A stretch of 64,000 nucleotides of DNA. It comes from an uncultured Clostridium sp. GTDB taxonomy: Bacteria; Bacillota; Clostridia; Clostridiales; Clostridiaceae. The position numbers and the translations under genes are program-made. This document shows positions 55,474 through 64,000 of the stretch, one piece after another; the stretch's first letter is position 1; each line of letters opens with the position of its first letter. The stretch lies in contig NZ_CAMTIG010000006.1 in NCBI RefSeq assembly GCF_947072515.1, forward strand, positions 1-64,000, given 5' to 3'. The notes beneath the pieces were generated by a model. The model had not been told where the DNA came from, made no database searches, and saw only the letters and a program-made list of their open reading frames with translations.

Positions 55474-56523
55474 CTATAGTGCATACTCTAAAAATTTATC
55501 AAAAATATATTCACAATCCTGTGGTCCTGCTGATGCTTCAGGATGGAATTGTACTGAATATATAGGTAATGTTTTATGTCTTAATCCTTCGACAGTTTCA
55601 TCATTTATATTTAAATGTGTTGCTTCAGTTCCTTCTGGTAACTCATCTACAACATATCCATGATTTTGTGATGTAATATGAACTCTTCCAGTCTCTAAAT
55701 CTTTAACTGGGTGATTACATCCTCTATGTCCAAATTTTAATTTAGTAGTATTTCCACCTAAGCTTAAAGCTAATAGTTGATGTCCTAAACATATTCCTAC
55801 TACTGGTTTTTTACCTATTATTTTTTTAATTGTATCTATAGCAAATTCTAAGTCTTGTGGATCCCCAGGTCCATTTGATAAAAATACTAAGTCTGGATTT
55901 ACGCTAAGAATTTCTTCTGCAGTTGCATCTGCATTAAAAACTGTTATTCTGCAATTTCTCTTTTTAAAGTTTCTTATTATGTTTTGTTTTATACCGTAAT
56001 CTACTATTGCTACATGTTTTCCAGTTCCAGCTATTTCATACTTTTCTTTTACTGTTACTTTCGATACTGCTTCTTTATTTGTAAAAGATTCTATTCTATC
56101 TTTTACATCTTCTAATGTAGATTCATCTAAAACTATTATTCCTTTCATGGTTCCGCTATTTCTTAAAACTTTTGTTAAGGCTCTAGTATCAATTCCCTCT
56201 AATCCGATTATTTTATTTTGTTTTAAATAATCTTCTAAAGTTAATTCACATCTAAAGTTATTTGGCATTGTACATTTTTCTCTAACTATAAAACCTCTTA
56301 CTTGTGGTCTACTAGATTCCATATCTTCTAGGTTTATTCCATAATTACCTATTAAAGGATATGTCATAGTTACTATTTGACCATAATAAGATGGATCCGT
56401 TAATACCTCTTGGTATCCTGTCATTCCTGTAGTAAAAACAACTTCTCCAACACTTTCCTTAAGATATCCAAATGATTTACCTTCAAAAACCATACCATTT
56501 TCTAATATAAGCTTTGCTTTCAT
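55474..56523 (-). CDS. carA: Carbamoyl-phosphate synthase small (glutaminase) subunit
   Basis: 349 residues. The N-terminal half (1-165) is the CarA domain (ENGMVFEGKSFGYLKESVGEVVF), and the C-terminal half is a class I glutamine amidotransferase with nucleophile C245 (GICLGHQLL) and H327/E329 (QFHPEA). It supplies ammonia to CarB. It is first in the carAB operon, with AGGAGGG before the ATG. Control by pyrimidine level is expected from the leader. Confidence 0.97.
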   Translation of the reverse strand: MKAKLILENGMVFEGKSFGYLKESVGEVVFTTGMTGYQEVLTDPSYYGQIVTMTYPLIGNYGINLEDMESSRPQVRGFIVREKCTMPNNFRCELTLEDYLKQNKIIGLEGIDTRALTKVLRNSGTMKGIIVLDESTLEDVKDRIESFTNKEAVSKVTVKEKYEIAGTGKHVAIVDYGIKQNIIRNFKKRNCRITVFNADATAEEILSVNPDLVFLSNGPGDPQDLEFAIDTIKKIIGKKPVVGICLGHQLLALSLGGNTTKLKFGHRGCNHPVKDLETGRVHITSQNHGYVVDELPEGTEATHLNINDETVEGLRHKTLPIYSVQFHPEASAGPQDCEYIFDKFLEYAL

Positions 56524-56594
56524 GCGTAAGCCCTCCTTTAAAATATATGTTTGAAGCTAAAAATACACTCTAAAGTTCATTAAAACATTAAAAA

Positions 56595-56746
56595 AAGGAC
56601 AATAAAGAGACCATTTTTCCTTTAAATTGCTCTCTTTACTATCCTTATATGTTCAATATTTAAATTAACCTTCAAAGACAATTCTATGTAATTTCCTACT
56701 TTTGTAAATAACATAGTGCATACTTCCTTTCTGGCCTCACGGGACC
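56595..56746 (-). ncRNA. PyrR-type attenuator in the carAB leader
   Basis: On the minus strand GGTCCCGTGAGGCC (complement of 56733-56746) matches the PyrR RNA-binding loop. A terminator hairpin follows with 16-base arms (56595-56610 / 56631-56646) and a run of T. When PyrR binds with UMP it favours this terminator. Family knowledge supports the reading. The antiterminator fold was not traced base by base. Confidence 0.82.
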
Positions 56747-56787
56747 AATTTAAAGTGTACCTTAACTCTAATTTTATTCTTTTTATT

Positions 56788-56816
56788 ATTGTAGTTTATT
56801 CTAATTTACATGTCAA
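56788..56816 (-). promoter_or_regulatory. Promoter of carAB
   Basis: TTGACA (56811-56816) and TACAAT (56788-56793) on the minus strand, spacer 17 bases. The stretch 56817-56980 has no gene other than the ribosome site of the next one. Confidence 0.82.
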
Positions 56817-56980
56817 TCAAAATCTTGAAATTTATTGCAACCCCATAAGTTATATTTTATTCCAAAATAAGTTATTTATCCTACTAAAAAATAGTATCTA
56901 AAAACTGTTTTATTTTCCAAAATTTATGATATAATAATTTTATTAACATTTTTTGTAAATTGAAATAAAGGGGTAAATTT

Positions 56981-57712
56981 ATGATTGAATTAACTAACTT
57001 AACAAAAACTTTTAAGAAAGCTACAGTTGTTAATGATCTTTCCTTTACTGTTAATCCTGGCGAGATAGTGGGGTTACTCGGAGAAAATGGTGCTGGAAAA
57101 ACAACTACGCTTAGAATGATTTCAACTATGCTAAAGATAAGCTCAGGAGATATTTTAGTAAATAATATTTCAGCTAAATCTAGTCCAATCGAAGTTAGAA
57201 AAAATATAGGAATTCTCTTTGGCGGTGATATTGGGCTTTATGATAGGCTTACTGCTAGAGAAAACATTAAATATTTTGCTAATCTTTATGGCATGTCTGA
57301 TAAAGATGCGGATACTAGAATAGATCATTTATCTAGTAAATTTGATATGGATGATTATATCGATAAAAAGGTTTCAAAATTTTCTAGAGGTATGAAACAG
57401 AAGGTTTCAATTGCTAGAGCAATTGTCCACAATCCTGATGTTATTCTTTTAGATGAACCATGTACTGGTCTTGATGTAAGTGCTGTTAGAGTTGTCCATG
57501 ATTTTATTCGTAAGTGCAAAAACGATGGTAAAACTGTTTTATTTTCAAGTCACTCAATGCAAGAAGTTGAAAAGCTTTGTGATAGAGTTGTAATTATCAA
57601 CAAAGGAATTCTTTTAGAAGATTCTACAGTGGCTAAATTGAAATCTAAACATAATAGCAACGATTTAGAAGATGTTTTTGTATCTTTAATAGGAGGTCAT
57701 TCTAATGAATAG
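56981..57712 (+). CDS. natA: ABC transporter ATP-binding protein (NatA-like)
   Basis: 243 residues. Walker A GENGAGKTT (34-42), the signature SRGMKQKVSIARA, Walker B VILLDEPCTGLD and an H-loop SSHS are present. The KFSRGMKQKV type and the permease partner match NatA, the ATPase of a sodium exporter in Bacillus. The next gene overlaps by 8 bases, so ATPase and permease are coupled. AGGGG precedes the ATG. Confidence 0.83.
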   Translation: MIELTNLTKTFKKATVVNDLSFTVNPGEIVGLLGENGAGKTTTLRMISTMLKISSGDILVNNISAKSSPIEVRKNIGILFGGDIGLYDRLTARENIKYFANLYGMSDKDADTRIDHLSSKFDMDDYIDKKVSKFSRGMKQKVSIARAIVHNPDVILLDEPCTGLDVSAVRVVHDFIRKCKNDGKTVLFSSHSMQEVEKLCDRVVIINKGILLEDSTVAKLKSKHNSNDLEDVFVSLIGGHSNE

Positions 57713-58922
57713 TTTTTTAGTAGTTTTAAAAAAGGAACTTAAGGATATTTTTAGAGATAAAAAAACAATCCTATTTACTATAATTTTACCTATAATACTC
57801 TTTCCTGTTATGTACAAAATTATGGGATACGGTGTTACTAAAACTATGCAAATAGCTGAAGAAGAAATAAACATTGTACTTGAAGGAGACAAAACTTCAT
57901 CTATCTATAATATTTTACAATCTCAAAATAATATAAAAATTAGAGATATAGAAAATCCTAAAACAGCATTAAAAGAGGGAACTATTCAACTTATAATAAA
58001 TATCCCTAAAGATTTTGATCAAATAATTACTTCTGGTAAAAAAGCTAATTTAGAAGTCTTATATGATGATTCATCTAATAACTCTGCTATGGCAGTATCT
58101 CTATTTGAAAACCTAACTTCTGGATTAAAAGATAAAATTGTTGGTGAAAGATTAAAAGATAAAGGAATTGATACAGATATTCTAGAGCCATTTTCAATTG
58201 ATGTAAAATCAGGTATTGTAGCTGATGGAAAAGAAGCTATGAATCCTATTGCTAGAAGCCTTGGTGGAATGATGCCATCCCTTATAATAGTATTTATGTT
58301 TGCACCAATTCTAGGAATTGCAGCTGATTTAGGTGCAGGAGAAAAAGAAAGAAATACTTTTGAACCATTACTTTCAACTCCCTGTGATAGAAATTCACTT
58401 ATTTTTGGTAAAACTGCTGCCATAAGCGTAGTTTCTACTTTAACTATGATTGCTAGTTTAATATCCATGTATATTGGATTACAAAGTTTTATGAAAACTA
58501 TGGCTACAAGTGCTGGAGGACATATTGAAAATACCTCTTTTGCTTTTGACCTAAGTCCTCAATCTCTATTAGTTATGATAGTTTTATTATTAATTCTTTT
58601 ACTTGCTATATGTGCAATTCAAATAAGTATAAGTATATTTGCAAGATCATCAAAAGAAGCTGGAACTTATCTTTCAGGTGTTATTACACCTATTATGTTA
58701 ATATCTTATATTCCAATGCTTATGGATGCCAAGTCTATTTCAGGATTTATGTTCCATGTACCAATTGCAAATTCAGTATCTCTTATGAAGGAGCTTATGG
58801 TTGGTATTACAAATTATAATCATATAGGCATAGTTTTATTTTGGAATATAATTTATTTAATTTTAGCTTTCTTAGCTACTAAATGGATGTTTTCAAGAGA
58901 AGAAGTTGTTTTTAGAAGTTAA
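57705..58922 (+). CDS. natB: ABC transporter permease (NatB-like)
   Basis: 405 residues. A first membrane segment (about 22-40, LFTIILPIILFPVMY) is followed by a large extracytoplasmic domain (about 45-175) and about five membrane segments from residue 180 to the end. The N-terminal FLVVLKKELKDIFRDKKTI is typical of ABC-2 NatB permeases. It starts inside the last codons of natA, with AGGAGG upstream. The role is probably sodium or small-cation export. The substrate is by family only. Confidence 0.8.
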   Translation: MNSFLVVLKKELKDIFRDKKTILFTIILPIILFPVMYKIMGYGVTKTMQIAEEEINIVLEGDKTSSIYNILQSQNNIKIRDIENPKTALKEGTIQLIINIPKDFDQIITSGKKANLEVLYDDSSNNSAMAVSLFENLTSGLKDKIVGERLKDKGIDTDILEPFSIDVKSGIVADGKEAMNPIARSLGGMMPSLIIVFMFAPILGIAADLGAGEKERNTFEPLLSTPCDRNSLIFGKTAAISVVSTLTMIASLISMYIGLQSFMKTMATSAGGHIENTSFAFDLSPQSLLVMIVLLLILLLAICAIQISISIFARSSKEAGTYLSGVITPIMLISYIPMLMDAKSISGFMFHVPIANSVSLMKELMVGITNYNHIGIVLFWNIIYLILAFLATKWMFSREEVVFRS

Positions 58923-58926
58923 TATA

Positions 58927-58960
58927 AATAAGGAGTTGCTTTTTGCAACTCCTTATTATC
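58927..58960. terminator. Terminator after natB
   Basis: 13-bp arms AATAAGGAGTTGC / GCAACTCCTTATT, loop ttttt. Convergent with the YhgE gene end. Confidence 0.85.
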
Positions 58961-58968
58961 ATATAATT

Positions 58969-61272
58969 TTATAATTTAGACTCTCCAAACTGCTTTTCTA
59001 CCCACTCTGCAGCTGGATAAGCAAACATTCTTCCAAGTCCTAAAATCAAGAATATAACTAAAAATAATAGTAAAAACTTTACGTCCTTAGCAACTTGTGT
59101 CCAATCTGGTGACCCAATTGCTTGCCTGAAGCCATCTATAGCATAGGTAACGGGCCACAATGGCTCAAGTTTTTGGAAAAACTCCGGGTTAACCTGAATT
59201 GGATAAATCGCAGCAGATCCTGCAACTTGAATAACCATTATTACTAAGGCTGCTGCTTTCCCAAAGTTCCCCATCAGTGAAACTAAAGTAAATATTATTA
59301 CTGTGAATACAATTCCTGTGAGCCAAGTAAAGCCCATAAACAACCAGAAATTTGCCGGCTTTATCCCAAGAATAAATACGTCTCCTAAAGAAACTATAGT
59401 CCCTTGAATAAAGTTTATTCCCATAAATAATATCAATCTTCCAAAATGAACTGCTAGAGCATCGCTTTTTGTTTTGTTTTTCTTCTTTCTATCAATTGTA
59501 CTTATCATAGTTGTGCATAATAATGCTCCCACCCATATAGATAGTACTGTATAGAATGGTGCTAATCCTACTCCAAAAACAGACATTCCATATAACTCTT
59601 CTATTTTCATTCCTATTGGTGATGAGAATAATTGAGAAAATTCATTTGGATTTTTATCTAATAAATTAGTTAAATTATTTAAAGCTTCATTATTTAACTT
59701 ATCTGTACTAGTTTTAAGATTACTTAAAGTTCCATTTAAACTATCTAATTTTTGCTGAAGTTCTTGTGCTTGCTGTACTGTTAAATTACTTGTTGTAATT
59801 CCCATATTAGCAATGCTTTGTAGTGCTGGTAAAATAGCTTTACTTGATTCAAGAATGTTATTTGCACTATTTAGTCCTTCATTTAAATTAGTATTCATTG
59901 ATGTTACAAATGAATTTATTGTATTTGCATAACTACTGTTAAGTTCATTTATATCATTTGTAAGATTTGTACTTAAAGTTTTTATTCCTGCCAATTTGCT
60001 ATTTAACTCACTTGCTGATATAGAATTTTGGCTAGATAAATAGTTATTTAAATCTTGTAATTCATTTAACTGATTATTTCCATTTTGTTTTAAATTATTT
60101 ATTATATTGATTAAATTATTTAATTGTGGTGTTGCATCTATGTTATTTAATGTATTTAAGAGATTTCCTACAGTATCTAAAACACTATTTAAGTTTTTAT
60201 TTGCTCCAATTATATCTTGTAACTTTTTCTTATCTGCTTCAATCTGTTCTTTACTTAATTTCATAGAATTTGCATCACTTGTAATTTGTTTCCCATCATT
60301 TACAATAGTGTTTCCTGCAGTATCTGCATCTTTTTTAGCTGTATTTTCACCACTTTGTGCACTATTAATAGCTGAAGAATTTATACTTTCTTGTGTTTTA
60401 ACAGTATTCTCTAAATCTTGAATAAAATTGTTTAGAGAAGTATTTACATTTCCAAGTTCTTGCATACTGCTATTTATATTATTTTGAATATTACTAACAT
60501 TATTTTGAGTTGCTTGTAATAAATATTTACTTGATGTTATTACACCTTGTAAGTTATCAATTTGTTTAGATATATTGGGTATATCATTTTTAATTGTTTC
60601 TAAATATTTAGTTAGTTGTTGAACACTTTGTTCACTTGAATTAATATTACCGCTTATATTATTAACATTATTATTAGCTGTTGCAACTATATTTTTTAAA
60701 TTAACTATTAAAGATTGATTATCCTTAATATTACTACCTAAACTATTTGCATAGTTTAGTAATATTTTATCTAAACTTTCAAAAAAGTTTTGCTTAATTT
60801 GAACTTGCAATTGATTAACTGCTAAATCTGATATTTTAGCTGCAATTGCATTTGTTTTATCATTAACTCTATATATTAGATTTGGTTTTATAGGATTACC
60901 ACTAAATATAGTTTGTAAATCTTGTGAAAAATTACTTGGTATTATAATTTCAGAGTAATAGGTCCCATCTTTTAATCCTTGTTCTGCAACTTCCGGCCCT
61001 ACAAATACCCATTTCATAGAATCATTATTTTTTAATTGATCCACAGTTTCTTTTCCAAAATTAACTATTTTATTATTTATTATGGTTCCATTATCTTCAT
61101 TAACTACAGCTACTGGAACATTTCCTGTATCAACATATGGATTCCAGTTTGCTTTTAATGTAATCCATGTATATAGAGATGGTATTATACAAAGCCCTAT
61201 TATAATACCTAATGCAACTTTGTTTTTTCTAATATTTTTAAGATCTCTTTTTAGTACCTTAAGTATTTTCAT
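58969..61272 (-). CDS. YhgE/Pip family membrane protein (second of tandem)
   Basis: 767 residues. One N-terminal membrane helix (about 18-38) is followed by a conserved extracytoplasmic part (PVAVVNEDNGTIIN), a long Asn/Gln/Ser-rich helical repeat region (about 180-545) and five C-terminal membrane helices (about 565-750) of ABC-2 permease type. This is the YhgE/Pip layout, related to phage-infection proteins and to T7SS EsaA-type proteins. It starts 17 bases after its paralogue stops. Function is not settled. A role in moving envelope material or large molecules is inferred. Confidence 0.8.
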   Translation of the reverse strand: MKILKVLKRDLKNIRKNKVALGIIIGLCIIPSLYTWITLKANWNPYVDTGNVPVAVVNEDNGTIINNKIVNFGKETVDQLKNNDSMKWVFVGPEVAEQGLKDGTYYSEIIIPSNFSQDLQTIFSGNPIKPNLIYRVNDKTNAIAAKISDLAVNQLQVQIKQNFFESLDKILLNYANSLGSNIKDNQSLIVNLKNIVATANNNVNNISGNINSSEQSVQQLTKYLETIKNDIPNISKQIDNLQGVITSSKYLLQATQNNVSNIQNNINSSMQELGNVNTSLNNFIQDLENTVKTQESINSSAINSAQSGENTAKKDADTAGNTIVNDGKQITSDANSMKLSKEQIEADKKKLQDIIGANKNLNSVLDTVGNLLNTLNNIDATPQLNNLINIINNLKQNGNNQLNELQDLNNYLSSQNSISASELNSKLAGIKTLSTNLTNDINELNSSYANTINSFVTSMNTNLNEGLNSANNILESSKAILPALQSIANMGITTSNLTVQQAQELQQKLDSLNGTLSNLKTSTDKLNNEALNNLTNLLDKNPNEFSQLFSSPIGMKIEELYGMSVFGVGLAPFYTVLSIWVGALLCTTMISTIDRKKKNKTKSDALAVHFGRLILFMGINFIQGTIVSLGDVFILGIKPANFWLFMGFTWLTGIVFTVIIFTLVSLMGNFGKAAALVIMVIQVAGSAAIYPIQVNPEFFQKLEPLWPVTYAIDGFRQAIGSPDWTQVAKDVKFLLLFLVIFLILGLGRMFAYPAAEWVEKQFGESKL

Positions 61273-61289
61273 CTCTTTTTCTCCTTAAT

Positions 61290-63425
61290 TTATTCTTCTG
61301 CTAATCCTGATTCTTCAAAAACTTCATCCATTTTCTTAACCATCCCACTTAGTCTTGGTTTAAAGAAATAACCAATAAGTAAAAATACTCCTGCAAATAC
61401 ACAAAGAGCTATTATATCTTTTATTGCATTTGCCCAATATGGGCCTCCAATAGCTTCTCTCATTAAGTCTACCCCATAAGGGAATGGTAAAAATGGCTCT
61501 ACCGCTCTAAAGAAAGCTGGCATAGCTTGAACTGGATAAGTTCCTCCTGTTCCTGATAATTGTACAACCATTAAAACTATACATATTGCATCTCCAAGAT
61601 GTCCAAACATAGATAAACATGTATATACAATTATGGCAAATGTTATGGAGGTCACTAAAGATCCTAAAATAAATAAAGGTAAATTTACTACTTGAACACC
61701 AACTAGGAATTTTGCTCCTATGGTTATTATTAAAGATTGTATTATGGCTATCAATATATAAGTCATCATTTTTCCATAATGTTTTTCTCTAATCGACATT
61801 TCTTCAAACTCCTCAATTTCTGGAGGTGCTGTTTTAAGAAGCGCTCCTGATACAAGCATTCCTACCCAAAATGCTAATACACTATAAACCGGTGTCATTC
61901 CTGAACCATAGTTTGCAACTGGGTATATTGATTGTTGTTCAAAATTAAAAGGTAATGTTGCAAAATCTCCCATTACAACTGGATTTCCTTCTAAAACTGC
62001 TATTAGCTGATTTATATTATCATCACTAATTCCTTTCAACTTATCACTAAGTTGACTTATTAGTCCTTTATATTGATTTAAATATTGTACTAACTGTGCA
62101 CTTGAAGTAGTTGTTAAATTTGCTCCATTTGAAGCATTATTTAATAAATTTTGAATACTACCATTTAGGTTTTCTGTTTCCGATATTAAACTATCTGCAC
62201 TATTAGTTGCATTAATTAATCCATTAGTAATATTATTAATAGCTTCATTCCCGCCATTACTATAGCTGTCTTTAATAGTATTCATTGAAGAAACTATAGA
62301 ATTAGCTGCATTTTGAATAAGTTTCATATTACTTTCAGATAAATTATTTCCACTATTAATTGTATTTTTTATATTATTACTTTGTTCATTAAGTAAATTA
62401 TTAATTCCATTAAGATTTTGAATTAGTGCATTAATATTTGAATTATTAATACCCTTATTTATACTATTTAAAAATTTTAAATTAGTATCTATATTACTTT
62501 TAACAATATTTACGTCACTCAATATATTATTAATCATAGAATTTACATTACTTCCTGCTGTTAAACTCATAGCCATATTCTTCATATTATTAACTATACT
62601 TTCTGAAGAAGTTAAATTAAGATTCATTGCATTAAGTGATTGATTTAAAATACTCTTGGTACTGGACATAACTTGCCCTATGTTCTTCGTATTTGTCTCA
62701 ATTTGAGATAAACTATTATTAAATGTTGGCATTATAGTTTTTAAACTATCTATGTACCCATTCAAAGTCTTAGAACTTTCAGATGCTTTATTTAAATTAT
62801 CTATAACTAACCCCATATTATCATTAAGATCAATTATTGCACTTTTTAGTTCTATTATTTCATTTTTCTTAGAGCTAGCTTCATTTCCGAACTTATTAAG
62901 AACTCCAAATCCCTGTGAAGTTATGGTTGACATAACACTCGACTGTATTTGTGTTAATAATGTTTGTTGTGCAACCTCTGTTATTTTATTTGCAACAGGC
63001 CCTGCCTTTGTATTAACTTTATATATAAGTTCAGGCTTTACAGGATTATTTGTTGCTAATGTTCCCAAGTCTTTTGAAAAATCTGCCGGTATCAATAATT
63101 CTGAAAAATATTTTCCTGATGCTAATCCTATATCAGCTTCCTTTGCACTTACAAACTTCCAATCTATGGTGTTACTAGTTTTCAGATTATCTACTACATT
63201 ATCCCCTATATTAAGATTTTTTCCTGATATACTAGCTCCTTGGTCTTCATTTACTACTGCTATCGGTATTGTAGATGTATTTTGATAAGCATTCCAACAT
63301 CCAATTACATTTAAAAACGAATATAATGATGGTATTATACAAAGCCCTGATATAATAATCATTGTAATTGGATTTTTTATCATTGCTTTAAGATCTCTTC
63401 TAAATACCTTTAAAGCATTTTTCAT
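61290..63425 (-). CDS. YhgE/Pip family membrane protein (first of tandem)
   Basis: 711 residues with the same layout as the next gene: an N-terminal helix (about 18-38), the PIAVVNEDQGASISG segment, a long helical Asn/Ser-rich central part (about 170-490) and about five C-terminal membrane helices. The two share their N-terminal and C-terminal blocks but differ in the coiled middle, so this is an old duplication. GGAGGTG precedes the ATG. The pair form an operon with no regulator beside them. Confidence 0.8.
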   Translation of the reverse strand: MKNALKVFRRDLKAMIKNPITMIIISGLCIIPSLYSFLNVIGCWNAYQNTSTIPIAVVNEDQGASISGKNLNIGDNVVDNLKTSNTIDWKFVSAKEADIGLASGKYFSELLIPADFSKDLGTLATNNPVKPELIYKVNTKAGPVANKITEVAQQTLLTQIQSSVMSTITSQGFGVLNKFGNEASSKKNEIIELKSAIIDLNDNMGLVIDNLNKASESSKTLNGYIDSLKTIMPTFNNSLSQIETNTKNIGQVMSSTKSILNQSLNAMNLNLTSSESIVNNMKNMAMSLTAGSNVNSMINNILSDVNIVKSNIDTNLKFLNSINKGINNSNINALIQNLNGINNLLNEQSNNIKNTINSGNNLSESNMKLIQNAANSIVSSMNTIKDSYSNGGNEAINNITNGLINATNSADSLISETENLNGSIQNLLNNASNGANLTTTSSAQLVQYLNQYKGLISQLSDKLKGISDDNINQLIAVLEGNPVVMGDFATLPFNFEQQSIYPVANYGSGMTPVYSVLAFWVGMLVSGALLKTAPPEIEEFEEMSIREKHYGKMMTYILIAIIQSLIITIGAKFLVGVQVVNLPLFILGSLVTSITFAIIVYTCLSMFGHLGDAICIVLMVVQLSGTGGTYPVQAMPAFFRAVEPFLPFPYGVDLMREAIGGPYWANAIKDIIALCVFAGVFLLIGYFFKPRLSGMVKKMDEVFEESGLAEE

Positions 63426-63493
63426 ATTTATACTTCACCTCCTAAAACCACTTTAAAATTTAATTACCTATGTAATCCTTTTAAGTAAAAAAT

Positions 63494-63522
63494 AAATCCC
63501 AAACTCTAAAAGTTTAGGATTT
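63494..63522 (-). terminator. Terminator of the HAD phosphatase gene
   Basis: Arms AAATCCCAAACT / AGTTTAGGATTT with one mismatch, loop ctaaa. On the minus strand ATTTTTTAC follows. The stretch 63426-63670 holds nothing else clear. Confidence 0.7.
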
Positions 63523-63670
63523 TTCGTAAAATATTTCCAAAATCCAAAACATTTTACACTAAGAATTATATCCTTATTTAAGTTTTTAATCAAATTAATT
63601 TCAACTAATTTTTTCCAAAAAGAACTCTATTTTATCAAAACTGACTAAAATTCATATTTTTTTAATTTAT

Positions 63671-64000
63671 CTAATAAACATTAGCTAAAACAACATTCTT
63701 TTCTATCCATTTTATTACATATTCAATAGGGTTTTCATTATTTGATGGTGCTATTAAATTTACTTTTTCTAAAAGTCTCGGATTAGCATTTTTTACTGCA
63801 AATCCATAATCAGCTACTTCTAACAATGCTTCGTCATTCATATTGTCTCCAATCGCTACTATCTTATACTCTTCTAAATTTTTCAGTTTAATAAGTTTTT
63901 TTAAAGCTTGTCCTTTCGAAGCTGAATTTGGTACAATTTCTAAATATTTTATAGCACTTCTTAAAGGTCTTTTATTTTCATATTCTGAAAAATCATTTTC
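63671..64000 (-). CDS. Cof-type HAD-IIB phosphatase, C-terminal part (partial)
   Basis: 109 residues to a TAG stop at 63671-63673. The N-terminus lies beyond the window. It shows the Cof/HAD-IIB end motifs: NSASKGQALKKLI, then VAIGDNMNDEALLEVADYGFAVKNA, with GDNMND holding the metal-binding acids. It probably dephosphorylates sugar phosphates or related cofactors. It is not listed as a long open frame because it has no start in the window. Confidence 0.85.
   Translation of the reverse strand, partial: ENDFSEYENKRPLRSAIKYLEIVPNSASKGQALKKLIKLKNLEEYKIVAIGDNMNDEALLEVADYGFAVKNANPRLLEKVNLIAPSNNENPIEYVIKWIEKNVVLANVY

Noticed and set aside
56716-56901. 61-codon open frame on the plus strand in the carAB leader
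   Set aside because: It overlaps the PyrR loop and the promoter of carAB, has no ribosome site and looks non-coding.
58019-58468. 149-codon open frame on the minus strand inside natB
   Set aside because: Antisense to a clear permease gene and lacking a ribosome site.
62752-63285. 177-codon open frame on the plus strand inside the first YhgE gene
   Set aside because: Antisense to a strongly supported coding region, with no ribosome site or homology that I can see.

Overview
The window is very AT-rich chromosomal DNA from an anaerobic, endospore-forming Firmicute, most likely Clostridium sensu stricto. The signs are a spore-germination locus (SleC-type cortex hydrolase next to fused Csp-type subtilases), rubrerythrins, a long type-2-like IleRS under a T-box, a PyrR attenuator on carAB, strong AGGAGG ribosome sites and U-rich terminator hairpins at nearly every gene end. 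I see no insertion sequence, prophage, CRISPR array or rRNA. It reads as core chromosome with many small regulated units. The species cannot be named from this sequence alone.

Layout. 0-10 kb: the tail of a DEAD-box helicase, a nitrite/sulfite-reductase-like module, a YtrA-type GntR/ABC/lipoprotein operon, a MATE exporter divergent from a MerR regulator, an acyl-ACP thioesterase, an alpha/beta hydrolase, a 26-codon small gene and a second MATE exporter. 10-15 kb: a CcpA-like regulator and T-box-controlled ileS. 15-21 kb: small redox and membrane proteins, a GltD-like flavoprotein, and a ribose operon (rbsK, rbsD, MFS permease). 21-26 kb: an rRNA methyltransferase, then an oxidative-stress cluster (rubrerythrin, catalase, rubrerythrin) followed by a possible non-coding RNA whose promoter copies that of the first rubrerythrin. 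26-30 kb: comB-like phosphatase, radical SAM protein, lipoprotein, YkvI-like transporter. 30-35 kb: the germination pair sleC and a fused double protease. 35-38.6 kb: initiator tRNA-Met, TRM11-like methylase, two coupled small genes, an acetyltransferase and PhnA/YjdM. 38.7-44 kb: an ABC transporter with its own two-component system. 44-46 kb: a MarR-controlled DHA2 exporter. 46-52 kb: cyclophilin/DUF3783/XRE operon, a STAS-like protein, glutamate racemase, a long glutamine synthetase and a small operator-controlled gene. 52-57 kb: carAB. 57-64 kb: NatAB-like exporter, tandem YhgE/Pip proteins and the end of a Cof-type phosphatase.

How it works together. Much of the window is local cis-regulation: a regulator beside its transporter with readable operators (MerR/MATE, YtrA/ABC, MarR/MFS, response regulator/ABC), RNA attenuators on biosynthetic genes (T-box, PyrR), and a catabolite-type site on the ribose operon. 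In many genes the longest open frame begins upstream of the true start. I moved those starts to the codon that follows a clear Shine-Dalgarno sequence and say so. Everything is read by eye. Family names come from remembered motifs and architecture, not from database searches.
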